In this document: in pieces, positions 17,612 through 25,821 of the stretch
Layout of the letters: the number at the start of each line of letters is the position of its first letter
Numbering within the stretch: the first letter of the stretch is position 1
Assembly: GCF_003385235.1 (NCBI RefSeq)
Contig: NZ_PQIA01000041.1
Location: forward strand, 1 to 62,502
Direction: 5' to 3'
DNA length: 62,502 nt
Source: Amycolatopsis circi
Lineage (GTDB): Bacteria > Actinomycetota > Actinomycetes > Mycobacteriales > Pseudonocardiaceae
Notes under the pieces: generated by a model
Database searches by the model: none
Told to the model about the DNA's origin: nothing
Seen by the model: the letters and a program-made list of their open reading frames with translations, nothing else
Program-made: the position numbers and the translations under genes

Positions 17612-18069
17612 GGGCGAAGCTCGATCACCGTCTTGCCGATCCGGATGGGGACTCCGAGCGGGACCCGGAGGGGTGCAGTGACCTTAGCCCGGTCGAGGTA
17701 GGTCCCGTTCGTCGAGCCCAGATCTTCCACGTACCAGTCCTCCCCGCGCAGCGCGATCCGGGCGTGCCGGGTCGATGCGTAGTCGTCGTCGAGCACCAGC
17801 GTCGAGTCGTCGGCCCGGCCGATGAGGATCGGCCGCCCGTCGAGCGCGATGCGAGTGCCCGCGAGGGCCCCGTGTGTGACGAGCAGTTGCTGCGGGGCCT
17901 TGCTGCCCCGCGGCTTCTTCTCTTTGTTGCGGCGGAAAGACGGCACCTGGACCCGGAGGCCAGACGCGGCGTAAAGGTCCGAGCGCACGACTCGGAGCGC
18001 GGCGAACACGAAGAGCCAGAGCAGCACGAGAAAGCCCACTCTGGTGAGTTGAACGACCAGCTCTGGCAC
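17608..18069 (-). CDS. fhaB: FHA-domain membrane protein FhaB (FipA-like)
   Basis: 153 aa: one N-terminal TM helix (about residues 9-28), a basic linker, and a C-terminal FHA domain (GRADDSTLVLDDDYASTRHA, then DLGSTNGTYLD) that binds phosphothreonine on kinase-operon proteins. The mycobacterial homologue takes part in septal assembly. It overlaps pstP by 4 bp; 100 bp separate it from fhaA. Confidence 0.95.
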   Translation of the reverse strand: MPELVVQLTRVGFLVLLWLFVFAALRVVRSDLYAASGLRVQVPSFRRNKEKKPRGSKAPQQLLVTHGALAGTRIALDGRPILIGRADDSTLVLDDDYASTRHARIALRGEDWYVEDLGSTNGTYLDRAKVTAPLRVPLGVPIRIGKTVIELRP

Positions 18070-18169
18070 TTGTTGTGTCCGCTCCCGCCTGTGCCTGCAA
18101 GCCGCGGCGCCACGCGCGCCGCGGTTCCCCGCACGACAATTCTGCGGGAACCCTGTGGACGGTCTGCGA

Positions 18170-19414
18170 TCAGCCCTGGGTTCGGAACACCAGGGACGAA
18201 TGGCCCACCCGGATCACGTCGCCGTCGGCCAGCTGCCACGTCTGCACCGGAGTGCCGTTGACCGTGGACCCGTTGGTCGAACCGATGTCGGCGAGCGTCG
18301 CGCTCTGGCCGTCCCAGGTGATCTCCAGATGCCGCCGGGAGACGCCGGTGTCCGGGAGCCGGAAGTCGGCGTCCTGGCCGCGGCCGACCACGTTCGCGCC
18401 CTGCTTCAGCGAGTAGGTGCGGTTGGAGCCGTCGTCCAGCTGGAGGCTCGCCTGCAGTTGCCGTCCGGGAACCGGAGCGCCCTGCTGCGCGTACGGGTCC
18501 TGGCCGTAGGCCGCCTGCGGCTGGCCGCCGTACTGGTCGTACCCGCCCTGCTGGCCGTAACCCTGGTCGTAGCCCGGCGCGGGAGGCTGGCCGCCGTAAC
18601 CCTGGTCGTAACCCTGCTGCGGCTGCCCGTAGCCCTGGTCGTACCCGCCGCCCTGCGGAGCCTGGCCGCCGTAACCCTGGTCGTAGCCCGGCGCGGGAGG
18701 CTGGCCGCCGTAGCCTTGGTCGTAGCCCGGCGCGGGCGGCTGCCCGCCGTAGCCCTGGTCGTAACCGGGCTGCTGGCCCTGGCCGCCGTACTGGTCGTAG
18801 CCCTGCGCGGGGGGCTGGCCGCCGTAGCCCTGGTCGTAGCCCTGCGCGGGAGGCTGGCCGCCATAACCCTGGTCGTACCCGGGCTGCTGGCCACCCTGCT
18901 GTCCGTAGCCGTACTGGCCCTGCTGGCCGTACGGGTCACCCTGGTCGTATTGGCCGTAGCCGGGGGGCTGGCTCATTGGTGGGTCTCCTGCGTTGCTGGG
19001 TCGTGCCGACCGCGACGGCCCTTCCCCCGCAGTGTCGCGGGCGTCGGGATCGACGGACGAACGGGTCTTGAACTGTCCAGTATGCAGCGCCTCGTTGCGC
19101 TCGAGTGATACGACGACGTCACCATAGGTGTCCCAGCCCTGTGCGGCGAGGTGTTCCGCCACCGCCCTCGCGAGAACCCCGGTGACCCGCTGCTCATCGC
19201 CGGCCATGCGATCGTGGTCAGCCGTCCCCAAAGACACGATGTAGTGATTCGGGGCGAGCTGCCGACCGCCTGCCAGCTCACGAACGTTCTCCTCGCCTTC
19301 CCTCTCGAGCGCAACCGCCACTTCCTGCGTGACGACGTTGCCGCCGAACATGCGCGCGAAAGTATTCCCCACCAGGTTCTCGAGCCGCCTGTCAAAGCGC
19401 TCAACGCGACCCAC
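18170..19414 (-). CDS. fhaA: FHA-domain protein FhaA with Gly/Tyr/Gln-rich repeat linker
   Basis: Cytoplasmic phosphothreonine adaptor. The N-terminal 115 residues form the DUF3662-type domain; a 170-residue low-complexity linker of GYDQGYGGQPPA units follows; the C-terminal FHA domain has VGRGQDADFRLPDTGVSRRH and DIGSTNGSTVNG. I set the start at GTG 19414 because GAGGAGG on the minus strand lies 8 bp before it; the open frame begins six codons earlier, over that Shine-Dalgarno itself. It is the first gene of the operon, facing away from tRNA-Leu, as in mycobacteria. Confidence 0.92.
   Translation of the reverse strand: MGRVERFDRRLENLVGNTFARMFGGNVVTQEVAVALEREGEENVRELAGGRQLAPNHYIVSLGTADHDRMAGDEQRVTGVLARAVAEHLAAQGWDTYGDVVVSLERNEALHTGQFKTRSSVDPDARDTAGEGPSRSARPSNAGDPPMSQPPGYGQYDQGDPYGQQGQYGYGQQGGQQPGYDQGYGGQPPAQGYDQGYGGQPPAQGYDQYGGQGQQPGYDQGYGGQPPAPGYDQGYGGQPPAPGYDQGYGGQAPQGGGYDQGYGQPQQGYDQGYGGQPPAPGYDQGYGQQGGYDQYGGQPQAAYGQDPYAQQGAPVPGRQLQASLQLDDGSNRTYSLKQGANVVGRGQDADFRLPDTGVSRRHLEITWDGQSATLADIGSTNGSTVNGTPVQTWQLADGDVIRVGHSSLVFRTQG
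18490..18960 (-). repeat. Imperfect tandem repeats encoding the FhaA linker
   Basis: Units of about 33-36 bp encoding variants of GYDQGYGGQPPA occur roughly ten times in fhaA. The composition (Gly, Tyr, Gln, Pro) resembles intrinsically disordered, condensate-prone linkers. Copy number should vary among related strains. Confidence 0.85.
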
Positions 19415-19544
19415 CGGGGACAACCTCCTCACACGTGTGCTTCCGCATCGATCCTATCCGGGGGAGGAAGGGTTGGGCATGCCCCCGGTGAAACCCGTCA
19501 GAAGGCCCTGCTAAGCTTTGCTGGCTGCCTCAAGGAAGCAACTC

Positions 19545-19630
19545 GGGCGAGTGGCGGAATGGCAGACGCGCACGGTTCAGGTCCGTGTGTCCGAAAGGAC
19601 GTGAGGGTTCAACTCCCTCCTCGCCCACCA
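19545..19630 (+). tRNA. tRNA-Leu (anticodon CAG)
   Basis: Acceptor stem GGGCGAG pairs with CTCGCCC (19620-19626), followed by A and an encoded CCA. The anticodon arm CACGG-TTCAGGT-CCGTG gives anticodon CAG; a long type II variable arm (TGTCCGAAAGGACG) and T arm GGGTTCAACTCCC are present. Position next to fhaA matches mycobacterial leuT. Confidence 0.97.
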
Positions 19631-19667
19631 TGGGATCTTCACAGAAGATCTGCAGGTAGGTTTACGG

Positions 19668-19701
19668 AACTCCCGTTCGGCTCCGGCCGGGCGGGAGTTT
19701 T
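19668..19701 (+). terminator. Intrinsic terminator of tRNA-Leu
   Basis: AACTCCCG (19668-19675) pairs with CGGGAGTT (19692-19699), followed by TTTT, 38 bp downstream of the tRNA CCA end. Confidence 0.8.
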
Positions 19702-19839
19702 GCGTTGCAGGGCTGTCTGGCTGAGGCCCGCCCGATCGACGGGAGTGGTCCAGGACACATTTTCCTGGGTGGGGTGTCCTGCGGGAGGCGTCGAACGGGG
19801 CCAGCGGCCGATCCGGACCGGATTCCGGGCAGGGGCTAC

Positions 19840-21392
19840 CGCCTGATCGACCGGTGTGATTCGGGTTCGCGGGAGTGGGATAGAAGGTCAGCCTGGTGGA
19901 TCGCCGAGGACGTTTGCACGGCGTCGGGCGCGGACCTGTGTCGCTTCTTGGGGGTGTGGGGGTGGTGTCTGGTTCGTCGAGGAATTGGGCCCACGGGTCG
20001 GGCAGGTAGCGCAGGGCGTGCCAGCGGCGGAGTTTGACGAGGTTGTAGCCGAGCATCGCGAACGCCAAGAGGAGATTGTTCTTGACGGTGCCGAAGACTC
20101 GGGTGAACCCGCGTTCGAGGCGCATGCGGTGGGTTTTGAGTTCGGCGTTGGTGGATTCGATGGCGTTGCGGCGGTGGTAGTCCTGTGCCCAGGCGGTGCT
20201 GTTCCAGACGGCGCGTTGGCGTTCGCGGGGATGGTCGGTGGGTGCGACTGTGACGGTCAGGCCGCAGCCGCCAGGCCGCAGCCGCAGGGTTTGTCCGGTG
20301 TGCATGCAGTGGTCGGCCGGGCGTGTGACAGCAGCATGGACCGTGGAACGTTCGGGCAGCGGACTTTGCCTGCGACGGCGGGACCTTTGAGCCGCTGGTA
20401 GCCGTCCTTGTCGCGGGCGCTGTGCGGCGTGAACGCGTACGGGACGCGCTTGTCGTATCTCGTGCGGAGTTTCGCTTCTTCGGCGGGCATGTTGCGTTTG
20501 AAGCCAGGGAGGTCGCGGAGTCCGGAGGGGAGGGCTGCGGAGTAGAGGCCGCCGTCGAGCCAGATCGTGCCGGGTTTCGGCCCGGGGGCGGTTCCGCGCT
20601 GATTGGGGTGCAGGTCGCCGATGACGTCGATGTCGCGTTGCCACAGCGGCCAGACGAAGCTCTCCGGTTTGCAGGGGTGTAGCCGCGGTCTGCAGCGATC
20701 TCCCGGATTTCGCGGCCACGGGCGAGGACGGAGTCGACGAGCTTGACGGCTGCTATTCCTCGGTGGCTGCTGGCCGGGACGAGGTGCATGCCGAGGACGA
20801 TGTGGGCTTCGTAGCCGGTGTAGATGTTGCCGGGTTTGCCGTTTTTCCCGCTGCGGTGGCCTTCGCGGGCGTCGGGGTCTTTGGTGTGCAGGGGTTTGCC
20901 GTCGGGCGCGGTGCGTGGCCAGCCGGACTCGGAGACGGCACCGTTCGGGACGGTTTCGATGTCGTCCGGCAGTTGTCGGCCGGGGTCTAGCGCGGGTGTC
21001 TTGCCCCAGGGCCGTCGTCGTGCCCACGTCTCGAAAGCGGTGTCGTCGAGGGCAACGAAAGGGCGCACAGCGTAGGTGGGCGGGATGGACGCGTCGATCA
21101 CCCTCGACACGAACTCGTGGACGTCCATCCGCCGGTCTTCGCCGGGCACGGACAGGCCGGTGGTTTCGAGCGTGGAGGCGAGGAGGGTGAACCGGTGCCA
21201 GAACATTCGGTACGTGCTTCGGTCGACGATTCCCAGATCGCGCTGTTTGGCTGGGTGGATCTCGGCGATTGTGTCCACGGCCTGGGTCAAGACCATGTCC
21301 CGGCCGTTGAGCGCGCACTCGATGCCATGCAACGCCAGGCTGGTGAGCAGTGCGCGTGCGGAGAATTGCCTGGACGAGGTCAGACAATGCAC
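19840..21392 (-). pseudogene. Transposase-like gene broken by two frameshifts
   Basis: Three consecutive minus-strand frames make one protein. From 21392: RSTYRMFWHRF ... DDTAFETW ... IREIAADRGYTP; then, after a frameshift near 20665: KPESFVWPLWQRDIDVIGDLHP ... YDKRVPYAFTPHSARDKDG; then, after a second frameshift near 20270: RNAIESTNAELK ... GTVKNNLLLAFAMLGYNLVKL. The last segment, with a conserved Glu in an RNAIES(T)N context, looks like the C-terminal part of a DDE transposase. The second shift is explained by a 14-bp tandem duplication. The exact IS family and terminal repeats are not identified. The 3' limit is approximate. Confidence 0.7.
20258..20285. repeat. 14-bp perfect tandem duplication causing a frameshift
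   Basis: CAGGCCGCAGCCGC occurs at 20258-20271 and again at 20272-20285. Removing one copy rejoins the two minus-strand frames of the transposase-like gene, so this duplication is the likely inactivating event. Confidence 0.85.
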
Positions 21393-22073
21393 CGCAGAGT
21401 TCGTTCAGGTGGCGAATCGCTCCGCGGGTGCTCTCTTCCCCGTACCGCAGTCGGTCCAGCAGCCCGCCTCGACTCGCGACTACCACAACGGCGATCACCG
21501 CCGTGATCGCTCCTAGGACTGAGGGCAGAGGCCGGTTCGTCGTCCACACGTACATCTCGACGATCTGTCGCCATGCCTCGGAACGGAGACCCAGGGCGGG
21601 CGAAGCCACATCGCTGCGGCCATTGCGGTCGCGAGGGACACCATCGTGTTCCACCGGCCAGCCAGAAACAGAAGTCTCGCGCCCCATTCGAGTACTCGAT
21701 TCACTGCGACCGCACGGAAAGCATGGCGCTCCAACCGCGCCAGGGGGATGTGCGGGGGCGCAAGCGCTTGCCCGGCCTTCCGACACGCCCGCATTGTGCG
21801 GGAACTGTCCGGGACAGCATCGATTTGGCCGGGCCGCGCTCCGCCCACTCGCAGCAACCGGCCGCCGAGCCGAACGGTCCACCACAGGGAGACCCAGTGG
21901 CTGCTTACCCGCCACTGCACCCGGAACAGCACCTTCCATGCCCTGCGCGCAAGGAACGACACCAGAGCCGCTGTGGCCACCACGTATGCCGTGTACCGAA
22001 CCGGCCACCATGGAACGACGAGGTCGATACCATTGTAGAGCTGTGCCAGCAGCCAATGCGCGATCTCGTCCAT
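21360..22073 (-). pseudogene. Membrane protein gene, frameshifted and cut by the transposase-like element
   Basis: From ATG 22073 (GGAGAGG 8 bp upstream) the frame encodes MDEIAHWLLAQLYNG and several hydrophobic segments to about 21610. There the reading continues sensibly only in another frame (WRQIVEMYVW ... AVIAVVVVASRGG ... IRHLNELCGALSDLV) until about 21360, where the transposase-like gene begins. The uninterrupted first frame stops at 21513 (186 aa). I read this as one membrane protein with a frameshift near 21610 and loss of its 3' end. Function unknown. Confidence 0.5.
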
Positions 22074-22281
22074 TGCCAATCCTCTCCGCCGCGCTGCCGG
22101 ACGGAACGCGGCTGTGGCACGGAGACGCTCCAGAGCCATGCCGTGCTCGGGGCGAGTCGTTCACGCGGGAACCAAGTCGGCTATGTGACTGGCTCTCTCG
22201 GCAATGACGCACTGGGCTTTCGCGGCAGGTGGTCGCGTTCGTCGGCCTTGCCCGCCACTAAGAGCTTCCTCGGCTCGCGAG

Positions 22282-23130
22282 TCAGAACACGTCGTTGACG
22301 TCGGGCCGAGGGACGTTGAGGTCGCAGTACGAGTACAGCTCCGTCCGTTTGTCGTCGGTGTTCTGCGGGATGTGCTGGAGCGGCACGATCCAGGTGCTGC
22401 GCTCACCAGGCGAGCATGACGGACTTGCTGGAGGCTGCTGAGGACTTCCCGCCGGATTGCCTTTGCCGTCGGGCGGGACCAGGTCCCCTCCCACGATCTT
22501 GCCGCTCGCGTCGCGGAACACGACGGCGGTGCGGCGGCTGGACAATGCTCGGCAGTTGGTCGATTTTTCCGTGTAGCGGACCGCGTCGGCCGGAGGGGAT
22601 GCCGGTACTCGGCTGGTGGATTCGTAGGTGTCTGTCGGCGGGCTGAACGAGCCGAGTGCGCCGTTCGGCAGCCAGGTCGTGGTCTGGACGTCGACATCGG
22701 CCGAGTCGACCTTGTCGTTCCCGCCGACGTTGACGAGCGTTCTCCCGATGCCGACGTGTTCGCCGGGGAGCAGCACGGGGATCTCCATGGTCATCGGTGC
22801 GCCTTGGACGGGGCCGGGCGGCAGGCCGTTGACCGAGACGATCACTTTGAGCGTTATTTTGGTCCGATAGGCGATGTGGTCGCTGGTGTTGCGCAGCACT
22901 GCTCCCATGCTCGCCAACCCCGATGACGACACGCCTTTTTCCGTGACTTCGACCCCGCCCCCGGTCGGGCCGGTTTTCGCCGACACCGGTTGTTCCCGCA
23001 CCGAATTCGGGATGTCGCAGGGCTGTGCCGCCGATCCATCGCCTCGGGTGGTCAGCACCACCGCGACAACGCCCGCAGCTACCACCAGCAGCGCGACGAC
23101 CGTGACCAGGAGGAGTTTGCGTTTGGTCAT
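22282..23130 (-). CDS. Secreted or membrane-anchored hypothetical protein of a T7SS accessory cluster
   Basis: 282 aa: an N-terminal signal anchor (KRKLLLVTVVALLVVAAGVVAVVL) and an extracytoplasmic domain rich in Val/Thr with Cys at several positions. No family recognised. It is the last gene of a minus-strand operon of WXG100-like, EspG and YbaB-like genes, overlapping the upstream gene by 4 bp, so it may be a cell-envelope component of that secretion-linked cluster. Confidence 0.65.
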   Translation of the reverse strand: MTKRKLLLVTVVALLVVAAGVVAVVLTTRGDGSAAQPCDIPNSVREQPVSAKTGPTGGGVEVTEKGVSSSGLASMGAVLRNTSDHIAYRTKITLKVIVSVNGLPPGPVQGAPMTMEIPVLLPGEHVGIGRTLVNVGGNDKVDSADVDVQTTTWLPNGALGSFSPPTDTYESTSRVPASPPADAVRYTEKSTNCRALSSRRTAVVFRDASGKIVGGDLVPPDGKGNPAGSPQQPPASPSCSPGERSTWIVPLQHIPQNTDDKRTELYSYCDLNVPRPDVNDVF

Positions 23131-23615
23131 TCGTAGTACCGCTTCTTCAGCTCGTCCACCTGGGACTGGAAGTCCTGGATCAGCTTCGCCGCTGCTTCGG
23201 AAGCACCCGCGGCGAACTGCTCCTCCGGCACCTCCCGTACGGTGCCGGGCTTGACGTGCACCGAGAAGTTCTCCATGCCTATTGCGGAGATCGTGATCCG
23301 CTCGTCGCTCGATCTGCCGACTGCCTCGACCTGGGCCCGGTCGGCGAAGAAGTTCGAATCACGAAGATCATCGGCATCGATGTTCAGCTCCGTCTCGTCG
23401 ATCGCTGCCCGGTACTGTCGCTGCCATCCGGCCCACAGGAGTCGTGCGATGCTGGCCAGTGCGTTCTCCAGCGCGGATTCGTCGATGAATTCGTAGACGC
23501 TTTCCCCGAACGACACGGCGATGTCTGTGCGCCGGCGCAGCTCCGCTTCGATCTCGGTCCCAGGTGCCTGTACGCGGACTCGAATGCCGTCGAGCCTCTC
23601 GGCCAAATCCATCAC
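23127..23615 (-). CDS. YbaB/EbfC-like protein
   Basis: 162 aa, cytoplasmic. The C-terminal two thirds follow the YbaB/EbfC layout: beta strands around ERITISAIGMENFSVHVKPG, then EEQFAAGASEAAAKLIQDFQSQVDELK helix. YbaB-like proteins recur in actinobacterial type VII secretion loci, where their role is unclear. It sits between a long WXG100-like gene and the secreted protein gene. Confidence 0.55.
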   Translation of the reverse strand: MMDLAERLDGIRVRVQAPGTEIEAELRRRTDIAVSFGESVYEFIDESALENALASIARLLWAGWQRQYRAAIDETELNIDADDLRDSNFFADRAQVEAVGRSSDERITISAIGMENFSVHVKPGTVREVPEEQFAAGASEAAAKLIQDFQSQVDELKKRYYE

Positions 23616-23631
23616 GGCCCCTCTCCTGTCG

Positions 23632-24546
23632 TCAGTCCGACCGGCCGATGCCGGTGTCGCTGGCCAGGTCGTGTTCGTTCATTCCGGCCAGCTTCGGGCG
23701 GGCGGAGACGAGCTTGTCCTTGTTCGCGCGCACGGCATCGGTCAGCGCTCGCACCTTGTCGGCGATCTGCTGCGTCTCGACCTCCTGGATGTGCCGGGTG
23801 AGATCGTCTACCGCCTGCTTCATCGAGTTGACGATCGTGTCGACCGAGTCGCCGGATGCGGTGATGTTGGCTATGCCCGCACTGCCTATTGAGGCGGCTG
23901 CTCCGATGGCGGCGAGCGGCACGACACCCCCGGTTGCGATAGCGACGACGACGCCGCCGATCGCGCCGACCGCGGAGAGCACCGAGAACCCGAAAGTCCA
24001 CTGGTTCTTGCCGCAACCGCCAGCGTTGTCCAGCGCGTTCTTCGTGTTCTCCGCGATCTTGTCGATATCGTCGCGAGCTTTGGCCCACATCGCCTGGTGC
24101 GCTTGGAGCACGCCTTTGAGGGTGGACAGCACGGTGAACTGGTTCCCCGCGACCGTTTTGAAGGTGTCGATGAAGTTTGCTTTGAACGCCATGGCGGCCT
24201 CGCCGGTCCAACCTTGCAGGTAGCCGCCGTCGGTGGTCATCTTGTCCAGATTCGGGTTGGCCAAGGTGACGTTGCTGGTGAGTTCGGTCGTGTGGACCGA
24301 CCCGGTGTTCAGCTTGGCCATGGCCGCGTCCAGATCGGCGATCAGCGGATCGTAGCCTGCGGGATCGGGCATTCTGGAGAACGGCTCGAACATCGACTCG
24401 ACGAATGCGTAGTGCTGTCTGAACGGCTCAGGGTCACGAATGACCCCGGATTGGGTCGCGTACCTCTGATCGTGCTCCTTGATGGCCAGCTCGACAGCCT
24501 TGTCCTTGATGTCTTTCGCGTGTTGCATCAGTTGATCGAAGGTCAC
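23632..24546 (-). CDS. Long WXG100-superfamily protein with hydrophobic hairpin
   Basis: 304 aa. The N-terminal helical region contains a W-x-G turn (QGWTGEAAMAFKANF, about residue 114) as in WXG100 or LXG-like secretion substrates. A 45-residue hydrophobic Gly/Ala-rich stretch (GAIGGVVVAIATGGVVPLAAIGAAASIG) and a final amphipathic helix follow. The hydrophobic part could be a membrane-inserting segment or a toxin delivery region. It starts 4 bp inside the stop of the preceding small WXG-like gene, the typical tandem arrangement of secreted heterodimers. Confidence 0.7.
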   Translation of the reverse strand: MTFDQLMQHAKDIKDKAVELAIKEHDQRYATQSGVIRDPEPFRQHYAFVESMFEPFSRMPDPAGYDPLIADLDAAMAKLNTGSVHTTELTSNVTLANPNLDKMTTDGGYLQGWTGEAAMAFKANFIDTFKTVAGNQFTVLSTLKGVLQAHQAMWAKARDDIDKIAENTKNALDNAGGCGKNQWTFGFSVLSAVGAIGGVVVAIATGGVVPLAAIGAAASIGSAGIANITASGDSVDTIVNSMKQAVDDLTRHIQEVETQQIADKVRALTDAVRANKDKLVSARPKLAGMNEHDLASDTGIGRSD

Positions 24547-24914
24547 AGCTTGCCGTCCAGGGCCGGGTCGAGTCGCGCGCGGCGGTGCAGTTCGTCGCTC
24601 GCGGATTGGTCGGTCCCGGCGTAGTGCTGAGCTGCTGTGCCCAGTGCCGCAGCGGTGTCGTCCAGGTTGGTTTTGGTTTCCTTGAGGAACCCGGTCATGG
24701 TCTCGTGGAGGTCGAGATATGCCTGGTACACCGGACCGAGTGCGCCGCCGCCGAACTGCTCCGGGCGACGCATCGCGCGATCCGCCCCGCCGAGGACTCG
24801 ATCACAGCTGCCGATCGCGTCGCCGTAGTCGGCCGAGACCACCGGGAAATCGACCTTCGCCACTTTCTCCAGTTCATACAGGTCGACGCCGAATTCCTTG
24901 CCTTGATGAACCAT
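24543..24914 (-). CDS. Small ESX/WXG100-like helical protein
   Basis: 123 aa, all-helical with no signal peptide: two long helices separated near residue 55 (GGGALGPVYQAYLDLHETMTGFL), then HYAGTDQSASDELHRR, a Y-x-x-x-D/E-like secretion signal context. This matches type VII partner proteins that pair with the next, longer WXG protein. AGGGGGACGGGAA precedes ATG 24914. Confidence 0.65.
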   Translation of the reverse strand: MVHQGKEFGVDLYELEKVAKVDFPVVSADYGDAIGSCDRVLGGADRAMRRPEQFGGGALGPVYQAYLDLHETMTGFLKETKTNLDDTAAALGTAAQHYAGTDQSASDELHRRARLDPALDGKL

Positions 24915-25008
24915 TTCCCGTCCCCCTCAATCGTCTTGTGCCTTCAATTTGGCTAGTGCTGACTGTTCGGCTGCACCTGCGCACGGGCCCGCCCTCTCCA
25001 CGAGCGTG

Positions 25009-25791
25009 TCAGCCGCGGAGCAAGCGGAGAGTGTTTTCGAGGGTTCCGGTGATGTACTCGGGGTTGCCGGGGCCGCAGGCGATGTCGACCTCGCCGTGGG
25101 CGTTGTCCCGGAGGTAGGTGAGGACCCGGCCGTGGTCGAGGCTGTCCACCGCGGTCAGCGGCATGCTGGCCGCCCGCCCGCTGCCGGTGCGAGCAGCGAC
25201 GAACAGCTGGTGGCTGGCTTCCCGCCGCGACGTCATCAACGCGCGGAGCTGGTCGGCGGGGCTGGTGACGGTGTAGTCGCTGCTGGTGTCCAGTGTGTAC
25301 GAGTCGCTGCTCTGGCCCCGGTCGTACTCGGCTTTCGGGACGGTGATCTCGTTGATGTTCGCGGCCGGGAAGTCCGGCAGCCCGTCGACGACGGCGCGGA
25401 CCAGCTGTTTCGCGCCGATCGCCGCCAAGGTCAGCAGGTCGTCTTCGACGGTGGCGAGGACGGCGTTGCGTCCACGGCCCGTCAGGACCGCGAGGGTGGC
25501 CCGGTCACGGCCGCGCCGGTCGGCCGACCAGCCGTAGCATTCGGCGTCGGCGTTCGCGACCGCCAGCATCAGGTCGCGGAACTCCCCGCTGACCCGGCCG
25601 GTCCGCAGGTTGTAGAACCCGGGTTCGGCCAGCACCTGACGCGTCAGGTCGTCCAGGCGGCCGGCGGCGTCGTTTTCGACCCACACGTCCACGATGCCCA
25701 GCACCGGATGCGCCGGGCCGATCCGTTCCCACTCCCAGGCTTTCGCGACCGCCAGGCGCGGCAGGGTCACCGGTTTGTCGAGCAGCATCAC
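25009..25791 (-). CDS. ESX secretion-associated protein EspG family
   Basis: Cytosolic chaperone family (260 aa) that binds PE/PPE-like heterodimers and keeps them soluble for the type VII machinery. The sequence follows the EspG pattern: an N-terminal HPVLGIVDVWV strand region, a central AVANADAECYGW strand and a C-terminal DHGRVLTYL ... TLRLLRG. The neighbours (upstream PPE-like protein, downstream WXG-like pair) are what EspG would serve. GTG 25791 or ATG 25788 could start it; GAGGGG is 8 bp upstream of the GTG. Confidence 0.85.
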   Translation of the reverse strand: MMLLDKPVTLPRLAVAKAWEWERIGPAHPVLGIVDVWVENDAAGRLDDLTRQVLAEPGFYNLRTGRVSGEFRDLMLAVANADAECYGWSADRRGRDRATLAVLTGRGRNAVLATVEDDLLTLAAIGAKQLVRAVVDGLPDFPAANINEITVPKAEYDRGQSSDSYTLDTSSDYTVTSPADQLRALMTSRREASHQLFVAARTGSGRAASMPLTAVDSLDHGRVLTYLRDNAHGEVDIACGPGNPEYITGTLENTLRLLRG

Positions 25792-25821
25792 GTTGTTTCC
25801 CCTCGATACAGCGGATGCTGC

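Noticed and set aside
20257..22212. A single 651-codon minus-strand open frame
   Set aside because: It is a composite: its first part is antisense-like shadow of the membrane gene, its middle is the second half of that gene, and its end is the middle part of the broken transposase-like gene.
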